In this document: positions 44,495 through 52,060 of the stretch, piece by piece | Layout of the letters: each line of letters opens with the position of its first letter | Numbering within the stretch: the first letter of the stretch is position 1 | DNA from: Variovorax paradoxus | Lineage (GTDB): Bacteria > Pseudomonadota > Gammaproteobacteria > Burkholderiales > Burkholderiaceae_C | DNA length: 64,000 nt | Assembly: GCF_024734665.1 (NCBI RefSeq) | Contig: NZ_CP102931.1 | Coordinates: 4,834,001-4,898,000, forward strand | Direction of reading: 5' to 3' | Notes under the pieces: generated by a model | What the model was told of the DNA's origin: nothing | The model's input: only the letters and a program-made list of their open reading frames with translations | Database searches by the model: none | Translations under genes and position numbers: made by a program

Positions 44495-45385
44495 TCAGGT
44501 CGCGGGCTTGTCGCTGAGAGCTTTCAGGTTCTCTTTCAGCTGCGGGCTCATCGGCAGGTTCAGCGGCACGTTCTTCGGCGGAATCGGCTGCATGAACCAC
44601 TTGTTGTAGAGCTTCTCGAACTCGCCGCTCTTCATCAGGCCTGCGAAGGTGTCGTCGACCAGCTTCTTGAAGGCCGGGTCGTCTTTGGGCAGCATGCAGG
44701 CGTAGGGCTCGACCTGCAGCGCATCGCCCACCACTTCGAAGTCGGCCGGCGTCTTGGCGTTGGCGATCAGGCCGAACAGCAGGATGTCGTCCATGGCGAA
44801 GGCCACGGCACGGTCGCTCTCGACCAGCAGGAACGAATCGGCGTGGTCCTTGCCGAGCACGATGTCCATGCCGAGGTTCTTCTCGGTGTTGTACTTGCGC
44901 ATTACCAGTGCGTTGGTAGTGCCGGTGGTGCTGGCCACGGTCTTCTTCGCGAGGTCGGCGTAGTTCTTGATCTTCGAAGACTTCTTCACCAGCAGGCGCG
45001 TGCCGGTATAGAAGTGGTTGATGGCAAAGGCTACGTCCTTGCCGCGCGCGGTGTTGTTGGTGGTGGAGCCGCACTCCAGGTCGACCGTGCCGTTGGTGAT
45101 CAGCGGAATGCGGTTCTGCGAGGTGACGGGCATGAGCGCGACCTGCAGGTTGGGCTTGTTCAGTTTTTTCTTCACCGCCTCGACCACGGCGTTGGAGAGT
45201 TCAACCGAGAACCCGATCGGCTTGTTGGGGCCGTCGAGATAGCTGAAGGGCACCGACGACTCGCGGTAAGAAAGCGTGATCTTGCCGGACTCGGCGATCT
45301 TGGCCAGCGTGTCGGCTGCCTGCGCGCCCGTGGCGCTGAAGAGCACCGTTGCGGCCATGGAAGCCATGAGGACGGAGAGTTTCAT
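44495..45385 (-). CDS. Glutamate/aspartate ABC transporter binding protein, GltI-like
   Basis: The 296-residue periplasmic family-3 binding protein has a signal peptide (about 1-24, ending GAQAA). The core has IAESGKITLSYRESSVPFSY and the highly typical VDLECGSTTNNTARGKDVAF, as in E. coli GltI. It should bind glutamate or aspartate. No permease or ATPase genes adjoin it, so it must use a transporter elsewhere. I choose ATG 45385 because GAAGG lies just upstream; 45397 would add four residues. Confidence 0.92.
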   Translation of the reverse strand: MKLSVLMASMAATVLFSATGAQAADTLAKIAESGKITLSYRESSVPFSYLDGPNKPIGFSVELSNAVVEAVKKKLNKPNLQVALMPVTSQNRIPLITNGTVDLECGSTTNNTARGKDVAFAINHFYTGTRLLVKKSSKIKNYADLAKKTVASTTGTTNALVMRKYNTEKNLGMDIVLGKDHADSFLLVESDRAVAFAMDDILLFGLIANAKTPADFEVVGDALQVEPYACMLPKDDPAFKKLVDDTFAGLMKSGEFEKLYNKWFMQPIPPKNVPLNLPMSPQLKENLKALSDKPAT

Positions 45386-45572
45386 GCGAGCCTTCATTCG
45401 GTTGAACTGAACATGCGGCCAGTTTAAGAAGCAGCGAAACAAAACAACAATTCCAATTGAAAGCCGGCCCATGCCCAAAGGTTATGGGTGGGGGTTCTTT
45501 TGGCATTTCCGGCTGGAGCCGCGCGCGCCTACAGTCACGGCTCAAGTTCTCAATCTCCGGAAAGTTGCCTCC

Positions 45573-46784
45573 ATGCATGTGTGTGTGCTCGGTGCCGGCA
45601 TCGTGGGCCTGGCCACTGCCTGGCAGCTCGAACGCCAGGGCCACAAGGTCACCGTGATCGACCGCGCCGCCCCCGGCGCCGGCGCGAGCGGCGGCAATGG
45701 CGCGCAGCTCAGCTACTCGTACGTGCAGCCGCTGGCCGACCCGTCGATCTGGAAGCAGTTGCCCAAGCTGCTGCTGTCGCCCACATCGCCGCTCAAGCTG
45801 CGGCCGCAACTCGACCCGCTGCAATGGCGCTGGGGCATGGCCTTTCTCGCAGCCTGCAACGCACAGATTTCGCGCGACACGACGGCGAAGCTGCTGGCGC
45901 TGGCCGCATCGAGCCGTACAGAGTTCGAAGCGATGCGCGCCGACATCGCACCCGATTGCGATTTCTCGGCCACCGGCAAGCTGGTGCTGTACGCCAGCTC
46001 GGCATCGCTCGAAGGTGCGCGCGCGCAGCTCGAACTGCAGCGCACCATGGGCAGCGAGCAGCGCCTGGTAACGCCCGACGAATGCATCGCCATCGAGCCC
46101 GCGCTTGCCAGCTACCGCGGCCAGATGGCGGGCGCCGTGCACACACCGAGCGAGTGCGCGGCCGACTGCCTCAAGGTGTGCACCGAGCTCATGCGGGCAT
46201 TGAGTGCGCGCGGCGTGCGCTTCATGCTCGGCGCTGACGTGCATGGCTTTGCGCGCAGCGAAAACCGCATCGCGGCCGTGCGCACCAGCGACGGCGACGT
46301 TGAGGCCGATGCCTTCGTGATGGCACTGGGCTCTGCCTCGCACAAACTGGGCCGCGCGCTGGGCGCCTACCTGCCGGTGTATCCGCTCAAGGGCTACAGC
46401 ATTACGGTAGAGGTCGATCCGTCGCCCGGCGCCGCCCCGCACGTGAACGTGACCGACAGCGCACGCAAGGTGGTGTTCGCGCGCATCGGCTCGCGCCTGC
46501 GCGTGGCAGGCATGGCCGAGCTGGTGGGGCATGACGCGAGCATTCCGGCCACGCGCATCGAGACGCTGGCAGCGGCGACGCGCGCCCTCTTCCCGCATGC
46601 GAGCCGGCTCGAAGAACTGCACCCCTGGACGGGCATGCGGCCCGCCACGCCGAAGGGGCTGCCGATCATCGGCCGGCTGGAGAGTGCACCGCCCAACATG
46701 CTGTTCAACACGGGCCACGGCGCGCTGGGCTTCACGCTGGCCTTCGGCTCGGCGCTGAAGATCGGGCAGGCCCTGCAGGCCTGA
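45573..46784 (+). CDS. D-amino-acid dehydrogenase, DadA-like FAD enzyme
   Basis: The 403-residue flavoprotein has the N-terminal dinucleotide motif VLGAGIVGLATAW and the DadA-specific SGGNGAQLSYSYVQPLADP segment. The C-terminal flavin-binding GHGALGFTLAFGS is also typical of DadA. It oxidises D-alanine and other D-amino acids at the membrane, passing electrons to quinone. It is divergent from the GltI-like and racemase genes, and GGAAAG lies about 10 bases before the ATG. It is not closely similar to the DauA-like enzyme at 31691. Confidence 0.92.
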   Translation: MHVCVLGAGIVGLATAWQLERQGHKVTVIDRAAPGAGASGGNGAQLSYSYVQPLADPSIWKQLPKLLLSPTSPLKLRPQLDPLQWRWGMAFLAACNAQISRDTTAKLLALAASSRTEFEAMRADIAPDCDFSATGKLVLYASSASLEGARAQLELQRTMGSEQRLVTPDECIAIEPALASYRGQMAGAVHTPSECAADCLKVCTELMRALSARGVRFMLGADVHGFARSENRIAAVRTSDGDVEADAFVMALGSASHKLGRALGAYLPVYPLKGYSITVEVDPSPGAAPHVNVTDSARKVVFARIGSRLRVAGMAELVGHDASIPATRIETLAAATRALFPHASRLEELHPWTGMRPATPKGLPIIGRLESAPPNMLFNTGHGALGFTLAFGSALKIGQALQA

Positions 46785-46802
46785 GCGCAAGCTGCCTTTT
46801 TC

Positions 46803-47123
46803 TCAGCTGGTGGTGACCAGCTTGAGCCCGATCACGCCTGCCAGGATGAGCGCAATGCACAGCAGCCGCATTGGCGCGGCCGAATCGCCCAGCACCACCA
46901 TGCCCACGATCGCGGTGCCCGCGGCGCCGATGCCGGTCCACACTGCGTAGCCCGTTCCCATCGGCAACGTCCGCAGCGAGAGCGAAAGAAGCACCACGCT
47001 CGACAGGCCGGCAGCGACCGTGAACAGCGCGGGGACCAGCCGCGTGAAGCCTTCGGACGACTTCATCGCGAAGGCGAAGGCGATTTCAAGAACACCGGCA
47101 ACGCTGAGTAATGCCCATGCCAT
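46803..47123 (-). CDS. SMR-family exporter, SugE/Gdx (guanidinium) type
   Basis: The 106-residue protein has four membrane helices. The essential Glu is in helix 1 (AGVLEIAFAFAMK), followed by KSSEGFTRL; helix 3 has LPMGTGYAVWTGIGA. The SEGFTRL loop and the helix 4 GDSAAPMRL mark the Gdx/SugE side of the family rather than EmrE. Gdx dimers export guanidinium in exchange for protons. I found no guanidine riboswitch; it lies six bases after the AhpD-like gene and is probably co-transcribed with it. Confidence 0.9.
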   Translation of the reverse strand: MAWALLSVAGVLEIAFAFAMKSSEGFTRLVPALFTVAAGLSSVVLLSLSLRTLPMGTGYAVWTGIGAAGTAIVGMVVLGDSAAPMRLLCIALILAGVIGLKLVTTS

Positions 47124-47129
47124 GGCGCT

Positions 47130-47594
47130 TCAGGCCTTGGCAGCGGCGGCAGTGGCAGCGGGTGTCGAGCGGAAGGTGATGCCGAAACGGTTGAAGGCGT
47201 TCATCAGGCCGATGGCGTAGGTGAGATCGGCCAGTTCCTTGTCGCTGAACTCGGCGGCGGCGGCTTCGTAGTCCGCATCAGGAACGCCGGTTTCGGCGAC
47301 GCGCGTCACGGTTTCCGCCCAGGCGAGCGCGACCTGCTCGCGGCGGCTGAAGACTTCGCCCGCGTCGTGCCACACCGGGACCAGCACGAGCTTGTCGACC
47401 GCCAGGCCGGACTTGAGCAGGTCGCGCGAATGCATGTCGATGCAATAGGCGCAGCCGTTGATCTGCGAAACCCGCAGGTAGACGAGATCGACCAGTTGCT
47501 TGGGCAGGCCGCTTTTCTGGACGGCCATGTACACCCCTCCGAAAGCCTTGTAGACCTCGGGCGAAATCTTTGCGTAGTCGATGCGATTGCTCAT
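47130..47594 (-). CDS. Carboxymuconolactone decarboxylase/AhpD-like peroxidase family protein
   Basis: The 154-residue all-helical protein has the AhpD redox motif CAYCIDMH with Cys48, Cys51 and His55, so a thiol-peroxidase-type or disulfide-reductase role is more likely than decarboxylase activity. It is first in a two-gene unit with the SugE/Gdx gene. Its ribosome site (AAGGACTC) lies in one arm of an 8-bp inverted repeat at 47598-47629. Confidence 0.9.
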   Translation of the reverse strand: MSNRIDYAKISPEVYKAFGGVYMAVQKSGLPKQLVDLVYLRVSQINGCAYCIDMHSRDLLKSGLAVDKLVLVPVWHDAGEVFSRREQVALAWAETVTRVAETGVPDADYEAAAAEFSDKELADLTYAIGLMNAFNRFGITFRSTPAATAAAAKA

Positions 47595-47597
47595 GAA

Positions 47598-47629
47598 GAG
47601 TCCTTGTGTGTGCTGGTTGGAAAGGACTC
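47598..47629. promoter_or_regulatory. Inverted repeat covering the AhpD-like gene's ribosome site
   Basis: GAGTCCTT (47598-47605) and AAGGACTC (47622-47629) are perfect complements with a 16-base loop. In the mRNA one arm is the Shine-Dalgarno, so the hairpin could hide it. It may instead be a protein operator. Confidence 0.45.
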
Positions 47630-47701
47630 CATCGTGCCGAATCTTGGTCTAGCCCAGAAGATCCATTAATGGCATTCGATACTGGGCCATGATGCTTCGA
47701 A

Positions 47702-49123
47702 TCACATCAGGCTCAGGATGCGCTTTCCGAGCTTCTCGGCGGTGCGCCGGGAATCGATGTTCGTGAAGTTGACGAGCAAGGCCGAGGCGCCCCCGCCCTC
47801 CTTCGTCCAGTCTGACAATGCCTCCGCGTACATGCCCTCTTCCCGCATGCGCGCCACGAGCTTTCGATCCGATTGCCGGCCTTGCAGCCGCAAGATGAGA
47901 TGCATGCCGCCGGGTTGCGCGTCGATTCGCACATGTTGACCGAGCACACTCTGCAGGCCTGCGCTGGTCGCTTCGCGACGCTCGGCATAGAGCCTGCGCA
48001 TCCGCTGGATGTGGCGCGCGAAGTGCCCCTCCGTGATGAAGGCGGTGACGATGGCTTGCGTCAGTTCGGGGCTGCCCCCGGCGAAGGTCTGGATGATCTG
48101 CTCGAAGCGCTCGACCTGCGACTCAGGCACGACGAGATAGGCCAGCCGGATGCTCGGAAAAAGCACCTTGCTGAAGGTGCCTGCGTAGAGCACGCGTCCG
48201 TCGCGGTCCAGGCTCTTCAGCGCAGGCAAAGGACGGCTGACATAGCGGTACTCGCCGTCGTAGTCGTCCTCGACGATCCACGCGTTGTGTCGTCCCGCCC
48301 AGTCGAGCAGCGCCTGGCGCCGGGGCAAGGACAACGACACGCCCAGCGGACTCTGGTGCGCCGGCGTGACCACGGCTGCGCGCGCGCGTGGCGCCGACTT
48401 GATGCCCTCGGAAACGACCATGCCCTCCTGGTCCACGCGCACCGGGACAGCCGCGATTTGCATGTGCGCAAGCAGTTCCCGCGTGGGCGGGTAGCCCGGG
48501 TCTTCGAGCCAGACGCGGTCCCCCGCCTTCAGCAAGGCGAGGCCGATCAACTCGATGGTGTGGCGGTATCCCGAGGTCACGAACACCTGCGATGCAGCGC
48601 AGTTGATGCCACGCGACACCTGCAGATACGCGGCGATTTCCGCACGCAGCTTTGGCAACCCGTAGATGGAGGGATGCGCCATGTCGGATGGCTGCATGGC
48701 ACGCACGCATCGCGCACCCAGGCGGGCCCATATCTTTCGGGGGAATTCGTCGAGGGCGGGCAGCCCCATTTGAAACGGAAGAATCGAATCCGGCCGGAAA
48801 CCGATCGAAGAAATTCTCTTGTCGAGCGCAGGCTCCGGAATTGCCACCGGCGTTTGCGGCTTGAGGCCCGGCGCCACGATGGTCCCGGCCTGACCGCGCG
48901 CCTGGATGTATCCCTCGGCGACCAGCAAGGAATAAGCGGCTTCGATCGTTCCTCTTGCCAGGCCCAATTCCTTGGCCAGCGCGCGTGCGGCGGGTATCCG
49001 GTCGCCGGGCTTGAGCAATCCGCTGGAAATGGCATTGCGAAATCGCTCGTATATCTGCCGGTAGTAGGGCTCGGCCGCTGCGGGGTCCAGGGGCGATACG
49101 GGGCTGCTCTTTTTATCGATCAT
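47702..49123 (-). CDS. MocR-family regulator (GntR HTH fused to aminotransferase fold)
   Basis: The 473-residue protein has a GntR winged helix (about residues 15-85, with PGDRIPAARALAKELGLARGTIEAAY) and a fold-type I aminotransferase domain (about 115-470). The PLP lysine is Lys319 in AGTFSKVLFP. MocR proteins sense PLP or an amino compound through this domain; PdxR is the best known. It is divergent from azoR with 86 bases between, so azoR is a likely target. Confidence 0.92.
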   Translation of the reverse strand: MIDKKSSPVSPLDPAAAEPYYRQIYERFRNAISSGLLKPGDRIPAARALAKELGLARGTIEAAYSLLVAEGYIQARGQAGTIVAPGLKPQTPVAIPEPALDKRISSIGFRPDSILPFQMGLPALDEFPRKIWARLGARCVRAMQPSDMAHPSIYGLPKLRAEIAAYLQVSRGINCAASQVFVTSGYRHTIELIGLALLKAGDRVWLEDPGYPPTRELLAHMQIAAVPVRVDQEGMVVSEGIKSAPRARAAVVTPAHQSPLGVSLSLPRRQALLDWAGRHNAWIVEDDYDGEYRYVSRPLPALKSLDRDGRVLYAGTFSKVLFPSIRLAYLVVPESQVERFEQIIQTFAGGSPELTQAIVTAFITEGHFARHIQRMRRLYAERREATSAGLQSVLGQHVRIDAQPGGMHLILRLQGRQSDRKLVARMREEGMYAEALSDWTKEGGGASALLVNFTNIDSRRTAEKLGKRILSLM

Positions 49124-49209
49124 GGATCAATCACAAGCTCCATTCTTGGCTCTGGAGTGTAGGCCATGCAAATTCTAGGATTGACGCCTCTCTTGCGGCC
49201 ATATCAATC
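49124..49209. promoter_or_regulatory. Divergent control region between MocR and azoR
   Basis: This 86-base region is AT-richer than its surroundings. ATCAATCA occurs in direct orientation at 49126-49133 and 49203-49210; MocR proteins often bind direct repeats. No promoter could be fixed with confidence. Confidence 0.35.
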
Positions 49210-49812
49210 ATGAAAATCTTGCACGTCAATTGCAGCTTACGCGGGCAAGCCTCCGAGAGCTTCAGGCTTTCCCGAAAAATCGTCGATCTTCTGCTGAAGA
49301 AATCGCCCGATGCGGTATTGGTCAATCGAGAAATTGGCGGTGGCGCCATAGGGCATATCGACGCGAATTACGCGCTTGCCCAGCATTCGTCCACGGCAGA
49401 AATAAATCAGGAAGGTTCGATCTCCGCATCCGAAGAATTGATCCGGGAGCTGGAAAACTCGGACGTCGTGGTCATCGGAACGCCCATGCACAACCTGAGC
49501 GCGCCCTCTGCGCTGAAGGCCTGGATCGATCATGTCGTTCGAGCGCGCCGCACGTTCAATGTGGGCGCCGCGGGCAAGGTGGGCACGCTGCGCGACCGCC
49601 CGGTCTTCATCGCCGTGGCCTCGGGCGGGAGATTTTCCGGGGAACACGCACGCCAGCCGGATTTCCTCACGCCGTACCTGACGACCATCCTGGGCACCAT
49701 CGGGCTGAAGGACCTGAATTTCTTTTCGATCCAGGGCACAGGCCTCGGCCCGGATGTCGTCGCGCAGGCCAGGGCCAAGACCGACCTGGCGCTGCAGGCG
49801 TATTTCTCTTAG
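49210..49812 (+). CDS. azoR: FMN-dependent NADH:azoreductase / quinone reductase
   Basis: The 200-residue flavodoxin-like protein has the N-terminal CSLRGQASESFRLS phosphate-binding segment and the FMN loop GTPMHNLSAPSALKAW, followed by DHVVRARRTF, as in AzoR. It reduces quinones and azo dyes by two electrons using NADH, as a thiol-stress defence. Its first 250 bases are less GC-rich (roughly 53 percent) than the surrounding genes. It is divergent from the MocR regulator and overlaps the convergent LysR gene by four bases. Confidence 0.93.
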   Translation: MKILHVNCSLRGQASESFRLSRKIVDLLLKKSPDAVLVNREIGGGAIGHIDANYALAQHSSTAEINQEGSISASEELIRELENSDVVVIGTPMHNLSAPSALKAWIDHVVRARRTFNVGAAGKVGTLRDRPVFIAVASGGRFSGEHARQPDFLTPYLTTILGTIGLKDLNFFSIQGTGLGPDVVAQARAKTDLALQAYFS

Positions 49813-50711
49813 AGCGCCTCTTGGATCGCCTGCTGCATGCAGCGCGTGATGCCGCGCACCGCCACCGAATCGGGCCGCGCTGCAAAACGCAGCGCGCGAA
49901 TCGGCACTGGAATGTGCGGTTCCAGCGTCAGCACCTCGACCTTCGTACGATCCGCCGAGCGCGCCGTGCAGCCGTCGACCAGCGCCACGCCGATGCCGTG
50001 GTGCGCCATGGCCAGCGCCGCGTGGTAGGTCTGCACCGTGACCACCGCCTGCTGGAAGCCCACGCCCGCCTGCCGGCAGGCCTGGCTCAGGCTGGTGCCG
50101 ACAGGGTCGCGGCTGTCGAGGCCGATCACCGGCCGGTTGACGAGATCGTGCAGCGCCACCGAACCGTTGCGCACCAGCGCGCGCGGCAGCATGCCCTTGG
50201 GCGCAATGCACACCATGCGGCTGTCGGCCAGCGTCTCCTGCGTGAGCGAGGGATGCACCGCGGGGCTGAAGGCAAAGCCCACGTCGGCCTCCTGCAGCAG
50301 CAGCGCCGACATGATCTGCGGCGAGTGCAGCGACTCGACGGTGATCGCATAGCCCGGATGCTTTTCGCGAAAGGCCTTGAGCGCGCGCGGCAGGATGTCG
50401 TAGCTCAAGGCCAGCACGCTCAGGATGCGCAGCTCGCCCGTGTCGCCCGCGGTGCGCAGGTTGGAGGCAAGCCGCTGCACCTCGTCGAGCTGCGCGAACA
50501 GCCGCTCGATGTGCGGATACAGCGTGAGCGCTTCTGTCGTCGGCGTGAGCCGGCCCTTGGCACGCTGGAACAACGGAAAGCCCAGTTGCAGCTCGGCATG
50601 CTGCAGCGTGCGGCTTACCGCCGGCTGCGTGATGTTGATGAGCCGCGCCGCCGCGCTCACGCTGCCAGTGAGCATGATCGCGTTGAAGACCTCGATGTGG
50701 CGCAGGCGCAT
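49809..50711 (-). CDS. LysR-family transcriptional regulator linked to an M20 peptidase
   Basis: The 300-residue protein has the N-terminal HTH (MRLRHIEVFNAIMLTGSVSA, then ITQPAVSRTLQHAE) and an effector domain (about 90-295) of LysR type. The N-terminal form resembles OccR/NocR-like regulators of amino-acid and opine use. The ATG at 50711 lies 13 bases after the M20 peptidase stop on the same strand, so the two are probably one operon, unlike the usual divergent layout. It overlaps azoR at its 3' end. Confidence 0.9.
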   Translation of the reverse strand: MRLRHIEVFNAIMLTGSVSAAARLINITQPAVSRTLQHAELQLGFPLFQRAKGRLTPTTEALTLYPHIERLFAQLDEVQRLASNLRTAGDTGELRILSVLALSYDILPRALKAFREKHPGYAITVESLHSPQIMSALLLQEADVGFAFSPAVHPSLTQETLADSRMVCIAPKGMLPRALVRNGSVALHDLVNRPVIGLDSRDPVGTSLSQACRQAGVGFQQAVVTVQTYHAALAMAHHGIGVALVDGCTARSADRTKVEVLTLEPHIPVPIRALRFAARPDSVAVRGITRCMQQAIQEAL

Positions 50712-50724
50712 CGCGAACGGCGGA

Positions 50725-52017
50725 TCAGTTGCCCGAAGCGGTCTTGCCTCGCGCGATGTCCATGACCATGCGAGTGCCGAGGTACAGGCGCGGTTCGATG
50801 GAGTTGACCAGCACGTACTCGGCATCGGCCGAGTGCGCGCCGAAGCCCTGCAGGCCGAAGCGCTCGATGACGGGCGCCTTGGTCTTGAGCGCCGCAAAGG
50901 CCGCATCGGTGCCACCACCGGCGGCCTTGTCGTCGGCGCCCAGCGGCAGGCCGAGCTCGTCCTTGTAGATCTGCTGCGCATGGCGGGCCATGGCGCGCGA
51001 AGCGTCGGTGGCCTCCAGCGGCGGACGGCGGCGCTCGAAGTTCATTTCGACCTTGGCCTCGGGAATCAGCTGCTTCTTCACGCGCTCGTTCACCTGTTGC
51101 TCGATGCGGTCGTAGTCGCTGACCTTCAGCACTCGCACATCGGCGCCCGCGGTGGCGCTGGCCGGAATCACGTTGCGGTTGCTGCCCGACTTGGAGATGG
51201 TCCAGTTCATCTTCAGGCCGGTAGCCGAGTCGGACAGGTCGCGCATCTGCAGGATCTGGTGCGACAGTTCGTACAGCGCGTTCACGCCCAGCTCGGGCGC
51301 CGAGCCCGCGTGCGAGGCCTTGCCGGTGACATGCAGCGTGACCGAGGCGATGCCCGCCGTGGCGAGCGAGAGCTTGTCTTCCTTGACGTAGGCGCCTTCG
51401 AAGGACAGCACCGCATCGTGTTCGCTGCCCATGCGCGTGATGAGCGCGCGTGCGCCGGGCGAGCTGATTTCCTCGTCGCCGTTGATCAGCACGGTGAGCG
51501 TGCCGTATTCCTTGAACTTCATTGCCTGCAGCATCGACACGATGTGCGTGATGACGGCCACGCCCTGCTTGTCGTCGGCGATGCCCAGGCCGTAGGCCTT
51601 GTCGCCTTCGATGCGGAACGGCTGCTTGTTGAGCATGCCCACGGTGTAGACCGTGTCCATGTGCGCGATCAGCAAGATCTTCTTCTTGCCCGTGCCCTTG
51701 AAGGTGGCGCGCACCACGCGGCCCATTTTCTCGGGCGTGTCTTCCATGCGGTAGGCCTCGGCGCTCGGGTCGATCAGCTCGACCTGGCCACCCAGCGCCT
51801 TGAACTTCGCGGCGATGAGGTCGGAGATTTTTTCGAGTCCGTCGAGGTCCCGGCTGCCCGATTCGATGGAAACCAGTTCCTTCAGCGTGTCGAGCAGCGC
51901 GGGCTTTTCCTTGGCGGCGAGCGAGGCGACTTGCGCGTCAGGTGCGGCGAAGGCGGTGCCGAAGCAGGCCGCGCAGACAGCGGCGAGCAGGAGTTTGCGG
52001 TGCGGAAATTGAGTCAT
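50725..52017 (-). CDS. M20 metallopeptidase, glutamate carboxypeptidase type, exported (second copy)
   Basis: The 430-residue protein has a signal peptide (about 1-25, ending FAAPD). Its di-zinc motifs are AHMDTVY, GIADDKQGV, GDEEISSPG with the catalytic Glu, and the His in FGAHSADAE. It shares the same plan and many motifs with the peptidase at 21899-23167, so they are paralogues, but is clearly divergent in sequence. It should release an amino acid, often glutamate, from N-acyl conjugates in the periplasm. The LysR gene follows in the same direction. polA lies 43 bases upstream without a visible terminator. Confidence 0.92.
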   Translation of the reverse strand: MTQFPHRKLLLAAVCAACFGTAFAAPDAQVASLAAKEKPALLDTLKELVSIESGSRDLDGLEKISDLIAAKFKALGGQVELIDPSAEAYRMEDTPEKMGRVVRATFKGTGKKKILLIAHMDTVYTVGMLNKQPFRIEGDKAYGLGIADDKQGVAVITHIVSMLQAMKFKEYGTLTVLINGDEEISSPGARALITRMGSEHDAVLSFEGAYVKEDKLSLATAGIASVTLHVTGKASHAGSAPELGVNALYELSHQILQMRDLSDSATGLKMNWTISKSGSNRNVIPASATAGADVRVLKVSDYDRIEQQVNERVKKQLIPEAKVEMNFERRRPPLEATDASRAMARHAQQIYKDELGLPLGADDKAAGGGTDAAFAALKTKAPVIERFGLQGFGAHSADAEYVLVNSIEPRLYLGTRMVMDIARGKTASGN

Positions 52018-52060
52018 GTTCGTGCGTTCTTCTCGGTTGTTTGTCTCGTCTTTTTATTCA

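Noticed and set aside
47124..47701. Guanidine riboswitch for the Gdx/SugE gene
   Set aside because: No guanidine-riboswitch-like motif was found; only the simple inverted repeat at 47598-47629.
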